From Bacteroidales bacterium UBA2716 (GTDB lineage: Bacteria; Bacteroidota; Bacteroidia; Bacteroidales; UBA932): 40,661 bases of DNA. The translations under genes were made by a program, and so were the position numbers. Under the pieces are notes generated by a model. It was not told the origin of the DNA. It did not search any database and saw only the letters and a list, made by a program, of their open reading frames with translations. The stretch covers positions 1 through 40,661 of the forward strand of contig DEKS01000148.1 of NCBI GenBank assembly GCA_002354005.1, in the 5' to 3' direction. Within the stretch, counting starts at the first letter, position 1, and every line of letters starts with the position of its first letter. Below are positions 25,533 to 34,226 of the stretch, piece after piece.

Positions 25533-25563
25533 GTTGATTTTTTTAACTTTTGTTTCATTTGTC

Positions 25564-25630
25564 TTTGGACGATTTTACAAAACAATTGGATTCTGTTACT
25601 TTTTTTTGCCCGGAAGATTCGGTAAATTTG
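25564..25630 (+). promoter_or_regulatory. Promoter of the plus-strand enzyme operon with regulator operator
   Basis: TTTGGACGATTTT (25564-25576), CAAAA (25578-25582) and a second TTGGA (25586-25590) match the element in front of susC at every offset. The -7 box TAAATTTG (25623-25630) begins 59 bp after the element start, the same distance as at susC, and both boxes are followed by CCCT. A T8 run (25600-25607) lies in the spacer. The GH127 ATG at 25654 is 23 bases downstream of the box. Confidence 0.78.
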
Positions 25631-25653
25631 CCCTAACACGTAACACAAGAACT

Positions 25654-28071
25654 ATGTCCAACCATTTTATCGCCGTTTTGGCCGGCCTGACAGCCGTTGT
25701 TTCTGTCCAGGCCCAACCCGTCCCGGAAGCCGGTTATCCCATCAACCCCGTTCCGTTTACCAGTGTAAAAATTGAGCAGAACTCCTTCTGGGGGCAGCGC
25801 CTCCGGGCCTCCCGTGAGGTCACCATCCCGCTGGCCTTCTCCAAGTGCGAGAGCGAGGGCCGCTATGAGAACTTCGTGAAGGCGGAAAAGCAAATGCACT
25901 CCCCGGTGAACCTGGGGTATGAGGTAAAAGGCTATTCCTTTGACGATACGGATGTGTACAAAACCATCGAAGGTGCCTCCTATGTGCTGCAAACCTATCC
26001 GGACAAAAAGCTGGAACATTACATTGACAGCATTCTGGTCATTGTGGCCGCTGCTCAGGAGCCGGACGGCTACCTGTACACTGCCCGCACTATGAATCCG
26101 GAGCACCCGCACGAGTGGGCCGGCGACCGCCGCTGGGTAAAGGACGAGGAACTGAGCCATGAGCTGTACAACCTGGGCCACATGGTAGACGCCGCCGTCG
26201 CCCATTACCAGGCCACCGGCAAGCGCAATTTCCTGGACATCGCCATCAAATATGCAGACTGCGTGGTGCGGGAGGTGGGCCCCCATGCCGGACAGGCCTG
26301 CGTGGTGCCCGGTCACCAGATTGCGGAAATGGCCCTGGCGCGCCTGTATCTGGCCACCGGGGAAAAGAAATACCTGGAAGAGGCCAAGTTTTTCCTGGAC
26401 GAGCGCGGCAAAACCGAGTATCGTGATGCGTACAACCAGACGCATCTGCCAGTGCTGGAGCAGGACGAGGCCGTAGGGCACGCCGTCCGTGCCGCCTATA
26501 TGTATGCCGGCATGGCGGACGTGGCCGCCCTCACCGGCGACGAGGGCTACATCCATGCCATTGACGCCATTTGGGAAAACATCGTTTCCAAAAAACTGTA
26601 CATTACCGGCGGCATCGGTGCTACCAATGCCGGCGAGGCCTTCGGCGAGAATTACCAGCTGCCCAACATGAGCGCCTATTGCGAGACCTGCGCCGCCATC
26701 GGCAATGTGTATGTGAACCACCGCATGTTCCTGCTGCACGGGGAGTCCAAGTATTATGACGTGCTGGAGCGCACCCTGTACAACGGCCTCATCAGCGGCG
26801 TTTCGCTGGAAGGCAACGGTTTCTTCTACCCCAACCCGCTGGAGAGCATCGGCCAGCATCAGCGCCAGGCCTGGTTCGGCTGCGCCTGCTGCCCGTCCAA
26901 CATTGCGCGTTTCATTCCTTCCGTCCCCGGTTACGTGTATGCCGTGAAGGACAACGCCCTGTACGTGAACCTGTTCATGCCCAATACCATGAAGCAGAAG
27001 GTGCTGGGCAAGGAAGTGGTGCTGTCGCAGCACACCGCCTATCCCTGGAACGGGGACATTGACATCACCGTGGACAAAACGGCTCTCCGCAAGGAGATGG
27101 CCCTCAAAATCCGCATCCCCGGCTGGGTGAAAGGGGAGGTGGTCCCCTCGGACCTGTATAAATATGCCGACGGCAAGCGCCTGGGTTACAGCGTGTGCCT
27201 GAACGGCGAAAAAGTGGAAAGCGAGCTGGTGGACGGCTACTTTGTGATTGCCCGCAAGTGGAAGAAGGGGGACAAGGTGAGCGTGCACTTTGACATGGAG
27301 CCGCGCGTGGTGAAGGCCCATCAGCTGGTGCAAGCGGACCAGGGACGCATTTCCATCGAGCGTGGTCCGCTTGTGTATTGTGCCGAATGGCCGGACAACG
27401 CGGGTTTCAGCGTACGCAGCATCCTCATGAACCAGGCTCCCAAGTTTGGCGTAAAGCATGCCGATGAACTTTTTGGCCTGGATAAAATCACCACCGGTGC
27501 ACAAACCCTGTCCTTCGGTGAAGATGGCCGCCTGGCCACCCAGGATGTGCTTCTCACCCTTATCCCGTACTATGCCTGGTGCCACCGCGGCAGCGGCGAA
27601 ATGGCCGTGTGGCTTCCGCAGTCCTTGCGTGCCACCAAGCCGTCCAAACCGGCTACGCTGGCCTCCGAGAGCGCAATAGACGCCTCCCATAAGGTCCGTT
27701 CCATCGGCGCCATCAACGACCAGCTTATTCCTGGAGATGAGTCATCCCCGTACTACCACTGGTGGCCCAAGAACGGTGGTACCGAGTGGATTACCTATAC
27801 CTTCAAGGCGCCCGCAACCATCTCGTCCAGCACCATTTACTGGTTCGACGACCAGCCCTGGGGCGGCTGCTCCGTGCCCAAGGCCTGGCGCGTCCTGTAC
27901 AAGAACGCGGCAGGGGAGTGGGTGCCCGTGGAAGGCGCCAGCGGCTATCCTACCGTAAAGGGCGCTGCCTGCGAAGTGAATTTTGCGCCGGTTACCACCA
28001 GCGCAGTAAAACTGGAAGTGGACCTGCCGGAGGAGCTGTCGGCCGGCCTGTATGAATGGGAAGTAAAATGA
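25654..28071 (+). CDS. GH127 beta-L-arabinofuranosidase
   Basis: 805 residues from the ATG at 25654. A longer frame opens at 25534, but that start lies upstream of the promoter, and the chosen start gives a clean signal peptide (MSNHFIAVLAGLTAVVSVQA). The (alpha/alpha)6 GH127 domain (about 30-430) has CETCAAIG (Glu344, Cys346) and CACCPSNIAR (Cys412, Cys413), matching the zinc-binding Glu and Cys residues and the nucleophilic cysteine of HypBA1, which splits beta-L-arabinofuranosyl groups on hydroxyproline. Beta domains follow, and the C-terminus (about 675-805) looks like an F5/8-type binding domain. First gene of a ten-gene operon; its stop overlaps the GH51 start by 4 bases. Probably periplasmic. 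Confidence 0.9.
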   Translation: MSNHFIAVLAGLTAVVSVQAQPVPEAGYPINPVPFTSVKIEQNSFWGQRLRASREVTIPLAFSKCESEGRYENFVKAEKQMHSPVNLGYEVKGYSFDDTDVYKTIEGASYVLQTYPDKKLEHYIDSILVIVAAAQEPDGYLYTARTMNPEHPHEWAGDRRWVKDEELSHELYNLGHMVDAAVAHYQATGKRNFLDIAIKYADCVVREVGPHAGQACVVPGHQIAEMALARLYLATGEKKYLEEAKFFLDERGKTEYRDAYNQTHLPVLEQDEAVGHAVRAAYMYAGMADVAALTGDEGYIHAIDAIWENIVSKKLYITGGIGATNAGEAFGENYQLPNMSAYCETCAAIGNVYVNHRMFLLHGESKYYDVLERTLYNGLISGVSLEGNGFFYPNPLESIGQHQRQAWFGCACCPSNIARFIPSVPGYVYAVKDNALYVNLFMPNTMKQKVLGKEVVLSQHTAYPWNGDIDITVDKTALRKEMALKIRIPGWVKGEVVPSDLYKYADGKRLGYSVCLNGEKVESELVDGYFVIARKWKKGDKVSVHFDMEPRVVKAHQLVQADQGRISIERGPLVYCAEWPDNAGFSVRSILMNQAPKFGVKHADELFGLDKITTGAQTLSFGEDGRLATQDVLLTLIPYYAWCHRGSGEMAVWLPQSLRATKPSKPATLASESAIDASHKVRSIGAINDQLIPGDESSPYYHWWPKNGGTEWITYTFKAPATISSSTIYWFDDQPWGGCSVPKAWRVLYKNAAGEWVPVEGASGYPTVKGAACEVNFAPVTTSAVKLEVDLPEELSAGLYEWEVK

Positions 28072-30101
28072 GAAAAATTCTTGTAAGCACTGCGCTCGCG
28101 GCCCTTTGCCTGGCGGCGGGCGCCCAAACGCCTAAGAACGTACTCCGGATAGATGTGGATGCCCCCGGCATTCCCATCCAGCCCACCATGTACGGCATTT
28201 TCCTGGAGGATATCAATTTTGCGGCCGACGGCGGCCTGTATGCAGAGAAGATTGCAAACCGTTCCTTCGAGTACGACAACCCTCTTCAGGACTGGAAAAC
28301 CTTCGGGAAGGTGGAGGTCCTTACGGAAGGCGCACCGTTTGCCAACAATCCTCACTACGTACGCTTGAAAGCCCAGGCCCATCCTGCCATGCAGTGCGGC
28401 CTGCAGAACGAAGGCTGGTTTGGAATCGGCCTTGAAAAGGGGGCCGAATATAAACTGAGCTTCTGGGCCCGTACGGTAGGAAAGGCCAAAGAGGTGGGCC
28501 TGGCGGGCATTCTGTGCCAACCTGCCGGTCAGGTGGAAAACCAGAACCTGGCGCTGGCGGAAATCACCGTGAAAGGGAGTAAATGGACCAAGTATGAGGC
28601 TACCCTCACCGCTCCTGAAACCTTGGAGAAGGGTGCTTTCCGCTTGCTGCTGTGGGACGATAATCCCCAGGCGGCAGTGGACGTGGAACACATTTCCCTG
28701 TTCCCGGCAGAGACGTTCCACGGTGACGAAAACGGTCTCCGGAAGGACTTGGCACAGGCCCTGGCGGACCTCCATCCCGGCATCCTCCGCTTCCCCGGCG
28801 GCTGCATTGTGGAGGGAACCAACCTGGACAACCGGTATCAGTGGAAAAATACGGTGGGTCCGGTGGAAAACCGTCCCATCAACATTAACCGCTGGAACTA
28901 CGGCACCTTCGAGCGCATGTTCCCGGATTATTACCAAAGCGGCGGCCTGGGCTTCTATGAGTATTTCCGCCTGGCGGAGGAAATGGGTGCGGAGCCCGTT
29001 CCCATCGTGAGCTGCGGCATGGCCTGCCAGTTTCAGAATGACCCTGAGTGGAAGCCCAACTGCGCCATGGAGGACTTGCAGGGCTACATCCAGGACGCCC
29101 TGGACCTCATTGAATTCGCCAACGGATCCCCCAAGAGCAAATGGGGCAAGGTGCGCGCCCAGATGGGCCATCCGGCTCCTTTCAACCTCAAATACCTGGG
29201 CATTGGCAACGAGCAGTGGGGAGCGGAATTCCTGGAGCGCTTTGTCCCCTTCATGAAGGCTGTGCGCGAGAAATACCCTGACATAAAGATAGTGGGCACC
29301 TCAGGCCCTTATTCCGGCGGCGAATGGTTCGACGACCTCTGGAAAGAGATGCGCAAGCTTAACGTGGACCTGGTAGACGAGCACTATTACAGCTGGGAAG
29401 GCTTCTATGAGAAGAAGGCGGACCGCTATGACGACTATCCCCGCACCGGCCCCAAGGTGTTTGCCGGCGAATATGCCTGCCACGGCTCCGACGGCAAAAA
29501 GTTCAACCACTTCAACGCCGCCCTCCTGGAAGCCAGCTTTATGACGGGCCTGGAGCGCAACGCAGACGTGGTGGTGATGTCCAGCTACGCGCCCACCTTC
29601 GCCCACGTGGAGGGCTGGCAGTGGCGTCCGGACCTTATTTGGTTCGACAACCTCCGTGTCATGAAAACCTGTAGCTACTATGTGCAGCAGCTATACGCCA
29701 CCAATAAAGGCGACCGCGCCATCCCCATCGCGGTGGACGGCAAGCCCGTGGTGAATGCGAATGGCCTCAACGCTACCGCCGCCATGGACGATGCCACCGG
29801 CGACATCATTGTCAAGATGGCCAACGTGAGTCCGTACTCGCAGGTGGTGCGCTTTGTGCTCCCTGCGGGCGTGAAGGCGGCCGAAAGGACCACGCTGCAC
29901 AGCGAGAATCCGGTGGCGGAAAATACGCTGGAGGCCCCTGAGACCATTGTCCCGGAAACCAAGACACTGGATTTCACGCCGGTGGAGGACCCGGACAACG
30001 CCTGGCTCCTGGGCGTGCGCAAGCAGGAAGACGGAAGCATGGAATACAGTGAGCGGCTGGGCGGAAGAACCTTTGCCGTGTACAGATTTCACAGAAACTA
30101 A
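28068..30101 (+). CDS. GH51 alpha-L-arabinofuranosidase
   Basis: 677 residues from the ATG that overlaps the previous stop (ATGA); an in-frame ATG 12 bases earlier would lack the signal peptide at its proper place. Signal peptide MRKILVSTALAALCLAAGA. A CBM4/9-like beta domain (about 60-200) precedes the GH51 barrel, with RFPGGCIVEGT, GIGNEQWG (acid/base Glu382) and VFAGEYACHG (nucleophile Glu468), then a C-terminal beta-sandwich. GH51 enzymes remove terminal alpha-L-arabinofuranose from arabinan, arabinoxylan or glycoproteins. In extensin side chains the outermost arabinose is alpha-1,3-linked, which such an enzyme could remove before the GH127 enzymes act. Probably periplasmic. Confidence 0.94.
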   Translation: MRKILVSTALAALCLAAGAQTPKNVLRIDVDAPGIPIQPTMYGIFLEDINFAADGGLYAEKIANRSFEYDNPLQDWKTFGKVEVLTEGAPFANNPHYVRLKAQAHPAMQCGLQNEGWFGIGLEKGAEYKLSFWARTVGKAKEVGLAGILCQPAGQVENQNLALAEITVKGSKWTKYEATLTAPETLEKGAFRLLLWDDNPQAAVDVEHISLFPAETFHGDENGLRKDLAQALADLHPGILRFPGGCIVEGTNLDNRYQWKNTVGPVENRPININRWNYGTFERMFPDYYQSGGLGFYEYFRLAEEMGAEPVPIVSCGMACQFQNDPEWKPNCAMEDLQGYIQDALDLIEFANGSPKSKWGKVRAQMGHPAPFNLKYLGIGNEQWGAEFLERFVPFMKAVREKYPDIKIVGTSGPYSGGEWFDDLWKEMRKLNVDLVDEHYYSWEGFYEKKADRYDDYPRTGPKVFAGEYACHGSDGKKFNHFNAALLEASFMTGLERNADVVVMSSYAPTFAHVEGWQWRPDLIWFDNLRVMKTCSYYVQQLYATNKGDRAIPIAVDGKPVVNANGLNATAAMDDATGDIIVKMANVSPYSQVVRFVLPAGVKAAERTTLHSENPVAENTLEAPETIVPETKTLDFTPVEDPDNAWLLGVRKQEDGSMEYSERLGGRTFAVYRFHRN

Positions 30102-30104
30102 ACG

Positions 30105-31442
30105 ATGGAAATGAAGAAACTTGGATGGGGCCTGCTTGTGGTATTGGCACTGGCCGCCTGTAAAAAGGAAATCGGCCCCGGAGGAGAAAAACCCGGTCCG
30201 GAACAACAACCGGAGGAGGTGGTTATTGCTCCGCAAACCGCTATAGGGGAGATAATGATTGTTACCGATAACGGGGCGGCCGTGGACAGCAAGGATCCGG
30301 CCGACTATCGTCCTTGTACGGTGAAAGTGTTGGGCACCAGGTATGACGCCACCTATAATCTGGAAGCGCGGGGCGCTATCCGCGGACGTGGCAATTCCAC
30401 CTGGAACTGGTACCCCAAGAAGCCTTATCGCATCAAACTGGACGAGTCTGCCTCCGTGCTGGGCCTGCCCCAAAACCGCGACTGGGTGCTGCTGGCGGAC
30501 TACCGGGACGTGACGCACATGATGAACGCCACGGGCTTTTATCTGGCCAAAGAACTGGGCCTGCCCCATGCCAACCACATCCGCTATGTCAAACTCATCC
30601 TGAACGGACAGGACATGGGCCTGTATGCCCTTACGGAGCAGGTGGAGGAAGGCGGCAACCGCGTCAAACTGGATAAGGACGAAGGCATTCTGCTGGCCCT
30701 GGACATCAATGACGGCCCGGACGACGAGCCCCGTGCCACCAACAATTTCTGGAGTGAGGTATTCGAGATGGCCTGCGCCGTGAAATATCCGGACGACGCC
30801 ACCAAAGCCATCTCCAAGCAGGTGAAGGCCGCATTCGCTGAGCTGGAGCAGGCTATTGAGGACGAGGACTGGGAGGAAATCCAGGAGCTGCTGGACGTGG
30901 AGTCCATGATTCACTACATCCTTATCCAGGAAATTATCGGCAATGTGGAAATGGACAATTATCCCAGCATGCGCAGCGGCTTTATCCATCGGTATAATAG
31001 TGATGCCAAATGGGTGATGGGGCCCCTGTGGGACTGCGACGGCGGTTTCTCCTACAACTGGGGCGACATGTACGACTATTACGGCTGGGGACATACCTTC
31101 TTTGAGAATTACCGCTACCTGGTCTTTGGTTCGGATCCTTATAACCATTCCGGCGCATACGGCAGCACAGCATCGCCCTTCTTCTGCCGCCTGTTCGGCA
31201 TTCCCGAGTTTGTGGAAATGCTCCAAGCCCGCTGGAAGGAAACCCACAATGCCCTGCTGGAAGGCCTGCTGACGTATTTGGACGAGGTGGAGGAGCTGAT
31301 TGGCGAAGATGCCCAGGCGGACATGGAGCTCTGGGGCATCGACAATTACACGCACGAGGAAGAGTATAAAAAGTTGGTTACCTGGCTGGCCAACCGCTTC
31401 AATTACCTGGACGACGTTATCCGAAAATATCCCAAGTACTGA
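30105..31442 (+). CDS. CotH-kinase-like lipoprotein
   Basis: 445 residues, lipobox Cys19, then a Gly/Pro linker. The CotH fold is shown by ARGAIRGRGNSTWNWYPKKPYRIKL (about 88-112, the nucleotide-binding G.GNS.W...KKPY motif with its lysines), LLADYRDVTHMMN, GLYALTEQVE and GPLWDCDGGF (about 306-315, the WD.D..F metal/catalytic motif). CotH of Bacillus is a protein kinase of spore coat proteins, so family members may phosphorylate proteins, but lipoprotein forms in Bacteroidota have no known substrate and would be outside the ATP-rich cytoplasm. It lies 3 bases after GH51 and overlaps the M61 gene by 1 base. Another ATG two codons in is also possible. Confidence 0.85.
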   Translation: MEMKKLGWGLLVVLALAACKKEIGPGGEKPGPEQQPEEVVIAPQTAIGEIMIVTDNGAAVDSKDPADYRPCTVKVLGTRYDATYNLEARGAIRGRGNSTWNWYPKKPYRIKLDESASVLGLPQNRDWVLLADYRDVTHMMNATGFYLAKELGLPHANHIRYVKLILNGQDMGLYALTEQVEEGGNRVKLDKDEGILLALDINDGPDDEPRATNNFWSEVFEMACAVKYPDDATKAISKQVKAAFAELEQAIEDEDWEEIQELLDVESMIHYILIQEIIGNVEMDNYPSMRSGFIHRYNSDAKWVMGPLWDCDGGFSYNWGDMYDYYGWGHTFFENYRYLVFGSDPYNHSGAYGSTASPFFCRLFGIPEFVEMLQARWKETHNALLEGLLTYLDEVEELIGEDAQADMELWGIDNYTHEEEYKKLVTWLANRFNYLDDVIRKYPKY

Positions 31443-32971
31443 TGAGAAAACTGTTATTCCTGTTTGCTGCACTTGCCGTTTCCCTGGTGGCCCTTTCCGG
31501 CTGCGGGGGAAGGGAGCATCCCTACACGATGGACTATACGGTGGCTGTAGATACCGTCGGTCATTATCTTCTTGTGGACCTGGATTTGTCCATGACACCC
31601 GGCTCAGGCCCCGTCACGCTGAACATGCCCCGCTGGACGCCGGGGTATTATGAGATGCTGGATTTTCCCAAGCACCTGTGCGACTTTTCCGTGGCGGATG
31701 CTGTCGGAACACCCTTGGCCTGGGAGAAGAGCGGGATGAACCGCTGGGTGGTCTCGCTTCCGGAAGACGGCCGCGTGAAGGTGTCGTACCGCATCTATGC
31801 CAACCGGAGGGATGTGGGATCCAGCCGCGTGGAAGGCGGAGTCGCCTTCGTTTCCCCGGCGGGCGTGTTCATGCATGTGGACGGCGACCTGCAGCATCCG
31901 GTGCGGGTGCGTTTCCGCCTCCCGGAAGGCTGGGAGAAAATTTCTTCCGGACTACTCCCCGTGGAGGGAACGGCAGATACTTTCCAGGCCGATGACTTCG
32001 ACCGCCTGTACGACAGCCCGTTCCTCCTGGGCAACTATTACACCTGTAATTTTGAGCACGAAGGACATCCTTACCATTTTGCCATTGAAACGCCCGAAGG
32101 TTTGGAAGAGAGCGGTTTCCGGGAGGATTTCTGCCGGATTGTGAGCGCAACTACGCGCCTGATGGGGGAGGTCCCCTATAATAACTACTGCCTCATCCAT
32201 ATGGGGGCTGGCGGCGGAGGCCTGGAACACTGGAACTCCCAGGCTTGCTATACGGACGGCACCTATCGGTTTGCGAACCGGGAACGGCAGGTCTCTTTCC
32301 TGGGCTTTGTTGCGCACGAGTACTTTCATCTGTACAACGTCAAGTGCATCCGTCCGGCAGAGCTGTGGCCCTTCAACTATGATACCGAGGCTGTTACGCC
32401 CATGCTCTGGGTAAGCGAGGGGCTCACTTGCTACTACGAGTTCCGTCTCATCCGCTCTTCCGGCGCGGTTACCCCGGAGGAGGCCCTGGCCCAGCTTTCC
32501 GGCTATTTCTCCCGCTATGCCCCATATGAGGGCCAGCGCCACATGAGCCTTCGTCAGAGCAGTTACGATATTTGGCTCAACTTCATGAACGAAGATGCCA
32601 ACGAGAAGGACGTCCGTATCAACTATTATTTCAAGGGCCCTGTAGTGGGGCTGCTCATGGACATTGACATCCGGCGCCACACTGCGCAGGCGAAGTCCCT
32701 GGACGATGTGATGCGCGGCCTCTATCAGCGCTATTACAAGGAACTTCAGCGCGGATTCACGGAAGAGGAGTTCTGGCAGGAGGTGGAAAAGACCTACGGC
32801 GGCCCCGTTCCGCATCTCCGCGCGCTTGCAAATACTACGGAAACAATTGATTATGAGGCGTATCTCAAGGACGCCGGCCTGTACGTGGATACGGCGTCCT
32901 GGTCCATCTGCCGGGTGGAGAGCCCTACGCCGGAACAGCGCGATTTTCTGGAACACTTGGATTTGATATAA
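31442..32971 (+). CDS. M61-family peptidase lipoprotein (no PDZ domain)
   Basis: 509 residues, lipobox Cys21. The N-terminal M61 beta domain (about 28-200, with MPRWTPGYYEMLDFPKHL) is followed by the gluzincin domain: GFVAHEYFHLYNVKCIRP (His292, Glu293, His296) and LWVSEGLTCYYE (Glu326). All zinc ligands and the catalytic glutamate are present. Characterised M61 enzymes are aminopeptidases with a preference for glycine or small residues. Usual M61 proteins are about 600 residues with a C-terminal PDZ domain; this one stops before it. It starts on the stop codon of the CotH gene (TGATG). Likely trims peptides in the periplasm or at the outer membrane. Confidence 0.9.
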   Translation: MRKLLFLFAALAVSLVALSGCGGREHPYTMDYTVAVDTVGHYLLVDLDLSMTPGSGPVTLNMPRWTPGYYEMLDFPKHLCDFSVADAVGTPLAWEKSGMNRWVVSLPEDGRVKVSYRIYANRRDVGSSRVEGGVAFVSPAGVFMHVDGDLQHPVRVRFRLPEGWEKISSGLLPVEGTADTFQADDFDRLYDSPFLLGNYYTCNFEHEGHPYHFAIETPEGLEESGFREDFCRIVSATTRLMGEVPYNNYCLIHMGAGGGGLEHWNSQACYTDGTYRFANRERQVSFLGFVAHEYFHLYNVKCIRPAELWPFNYDTEAVTPMLWVSEGLTCYYEFRLIRSSGAVTPEEALAQLSGYFSRYAPYEGQRHMSLRQSSYDIWLNFMNEDANEKDVRINYYFKGPVVGLLMDIDIRRHTAQAKSLDDVMRGLYQRYYKELQRGFTEEEFWQEVEKTYGGPVPHLRALANTTETIDYEAYLKDAGLYVDTASWSICRVESPTPEQRDFLEHLDLI

Positions 32972-32981
32972 GTCTAACCCT

Positions 32982-34220
32982 ATGCGTATGAAACTGATAA
33001 CCAAACACATCCTGACGGTGGCAGCTGCTCTCTCCCTAAGCTGCACCGGCCTGTTTGCACAGGAAGCGCCGCAACCCCTTTCTGATTCCCTGTACCGGAG
33101 TCTCGCCGCCACCCCGCCCATGGGATGGAACAGCTGGAACAAATTCGGCTGCAACGTGAGCGAGCAGCTCATCCGGGACATGGCCGACGCCATGGCCGCT
33201 TCCGGCATGGCGGATGCGGGGTACCAGTACATCGTCATTGACGACTGCTGGCAGGTGAGTCGCGACGCGGATGGCAACATTGTCCCGGATCCGGAGCGTT
33301 TCCCTTCCGGCATGAAGGCCCTGGCCGATTATATCCATAGCCTGGGCCTCAAGTTCGGCGTGTATTCCTGCGCCGGTTCCCTGACCTGCCAGGCCCGTCC
33401 GGGCAGCAAGGGCCACCAGTTCCAGGATGCCCTGCAGTATGCCAAGTGGGGCGTGGACTACCTCAAGTACGACTGGTGCTACAATGACGGCCAGAACGCC
33501 AAGGCAGCCTACCAGACCATGTCGGAGGCCATCAAGGCTGCGGGCCGTCCCATCGTCCTGAGCATTTGCGAATGGGGCGAGAACAAGCCTTGGGAGTGGG
33601 GCGAGGGCATCGGCCACCTGTGGCGCGTAACGCCGGATATCCGTGCGTGCTATGACTGCACCTTCGACTGGGGCGGCGTGGGCGTGCTCCAGTGCATCGA
33701 CGCCGCTGCCGACCTGTACCCTTACGCTGGTCCCGGCCATTGGAACGACATGGAAATGCTGGAAGTGGGCAACGGCGAGCTCACCTATGACGAGAACGTG
33801 ACCCATTTCTCCATGTGGTGCATGATGGCGGCCCCGCTGATGAGCGGCAATGACCTCCGGGAAATGGACCACAAAACGCGCGAAATCCTCACCAACAAGG
33901 AAGTGATTGCAGTGAACCAGGACCCGCTGGGCCGGCAGGGCATCCGTTTCATGAAGATGGGTGACCAGGAAATCTGGGCCAAACCCCTCGCCGACGGTGA
34001 AATTGCCGTGTGCTTCATGAACCGCAGCAGCCTGCCCTGGAAATTGGATTACAACTGGACCGCGCAGACCATGTACTTTGCCAAGGACGTGAACCTCAAA
34101 AAGAACACTTATACGGTACGGGACCTCTGGAAGCACAAGTACATCGGCACCACCAAGGACCGCCTGAAAGCGGAAATTCCCAGCCACGGTGTCCTGATGG
34201 TCCGTCTCACCCAAATGTAA
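32982..34220 (+). CDS. GH27 alpha-galactosidase
   Basis: 412 residues with a signal peptide (cleavage near LSCTGLFAQ). The GH27 barrel has TPPMGWNSWNKFGCNV, IDDCWQ (Asp87-Asp88), LKYDWC (nucleophile Asp164) and WRVTPDI (acid/base Asp219), then a C-terminal beta domain. The first aspartate of DDCW is the galactose-binding form; as I recall, GH27 beta-L-arabinopyranosidases carry a glutamate there, so alpha-galactosidase is favoured. Extensins carry single alpha-galactose on serine, a possible substrate in this locus; galactosyl oligosaccharides are the ordinary alternative. It lies 10 bases after the M61 gene. Probably periplasmic. Confidence 0.93.
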   Translation: MRMKLITKHILTVAAALSLSCTGLFAQEAPQPLSDSLYRSLAATPPMGWNSWNKFGCNVSEQLIRDMADAMAASGMADAGYQYIVIDDCWQVSRDADGNIVPDPERFPSGMKALADYIHSLGLKFGVYSCAGSLTCQARPGSKGHQFQDALQYAKWGVDYLKYDWCYNDGQNAKAAYQTMSEAIKAAGRPIVLSICEWGENKPWEWGEGIGHLWRVTPDIRACYDCTFDWGGVGVLQCIDAAADLYPYAGPGHWNDMEMLEVGNGELTYDENVTHFSMWCMMAAPLMSGNDLREMDHKTREILTNKEVIAVNQDPLGRQGIRFMKMGDQEIWAKPLADGEIAVCFMNRSSLPWKLDYNWTAQTMYFAKDVNLKKNTYTVRDLWKHKYIGTTKDRLKAEIPSHGVLMVRLTQM

Positions 34221-34226
34221 ACGCAT

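Noticed and set aside
25534..25653. An upstream ATG extending the GH127 protein by 40 residues
   Set aside because: The extension covers the operator and the -7 box, and puts the signal peptide inside the protein. The ATG at 25654 is the real start.
28056..28067. An upstream ATG for the GH51 gene
   Set aside because: It would add four residues before a clean signal peptide and enlarge the overlap; the ATGA overlap at 28068 is the typical arrangement.
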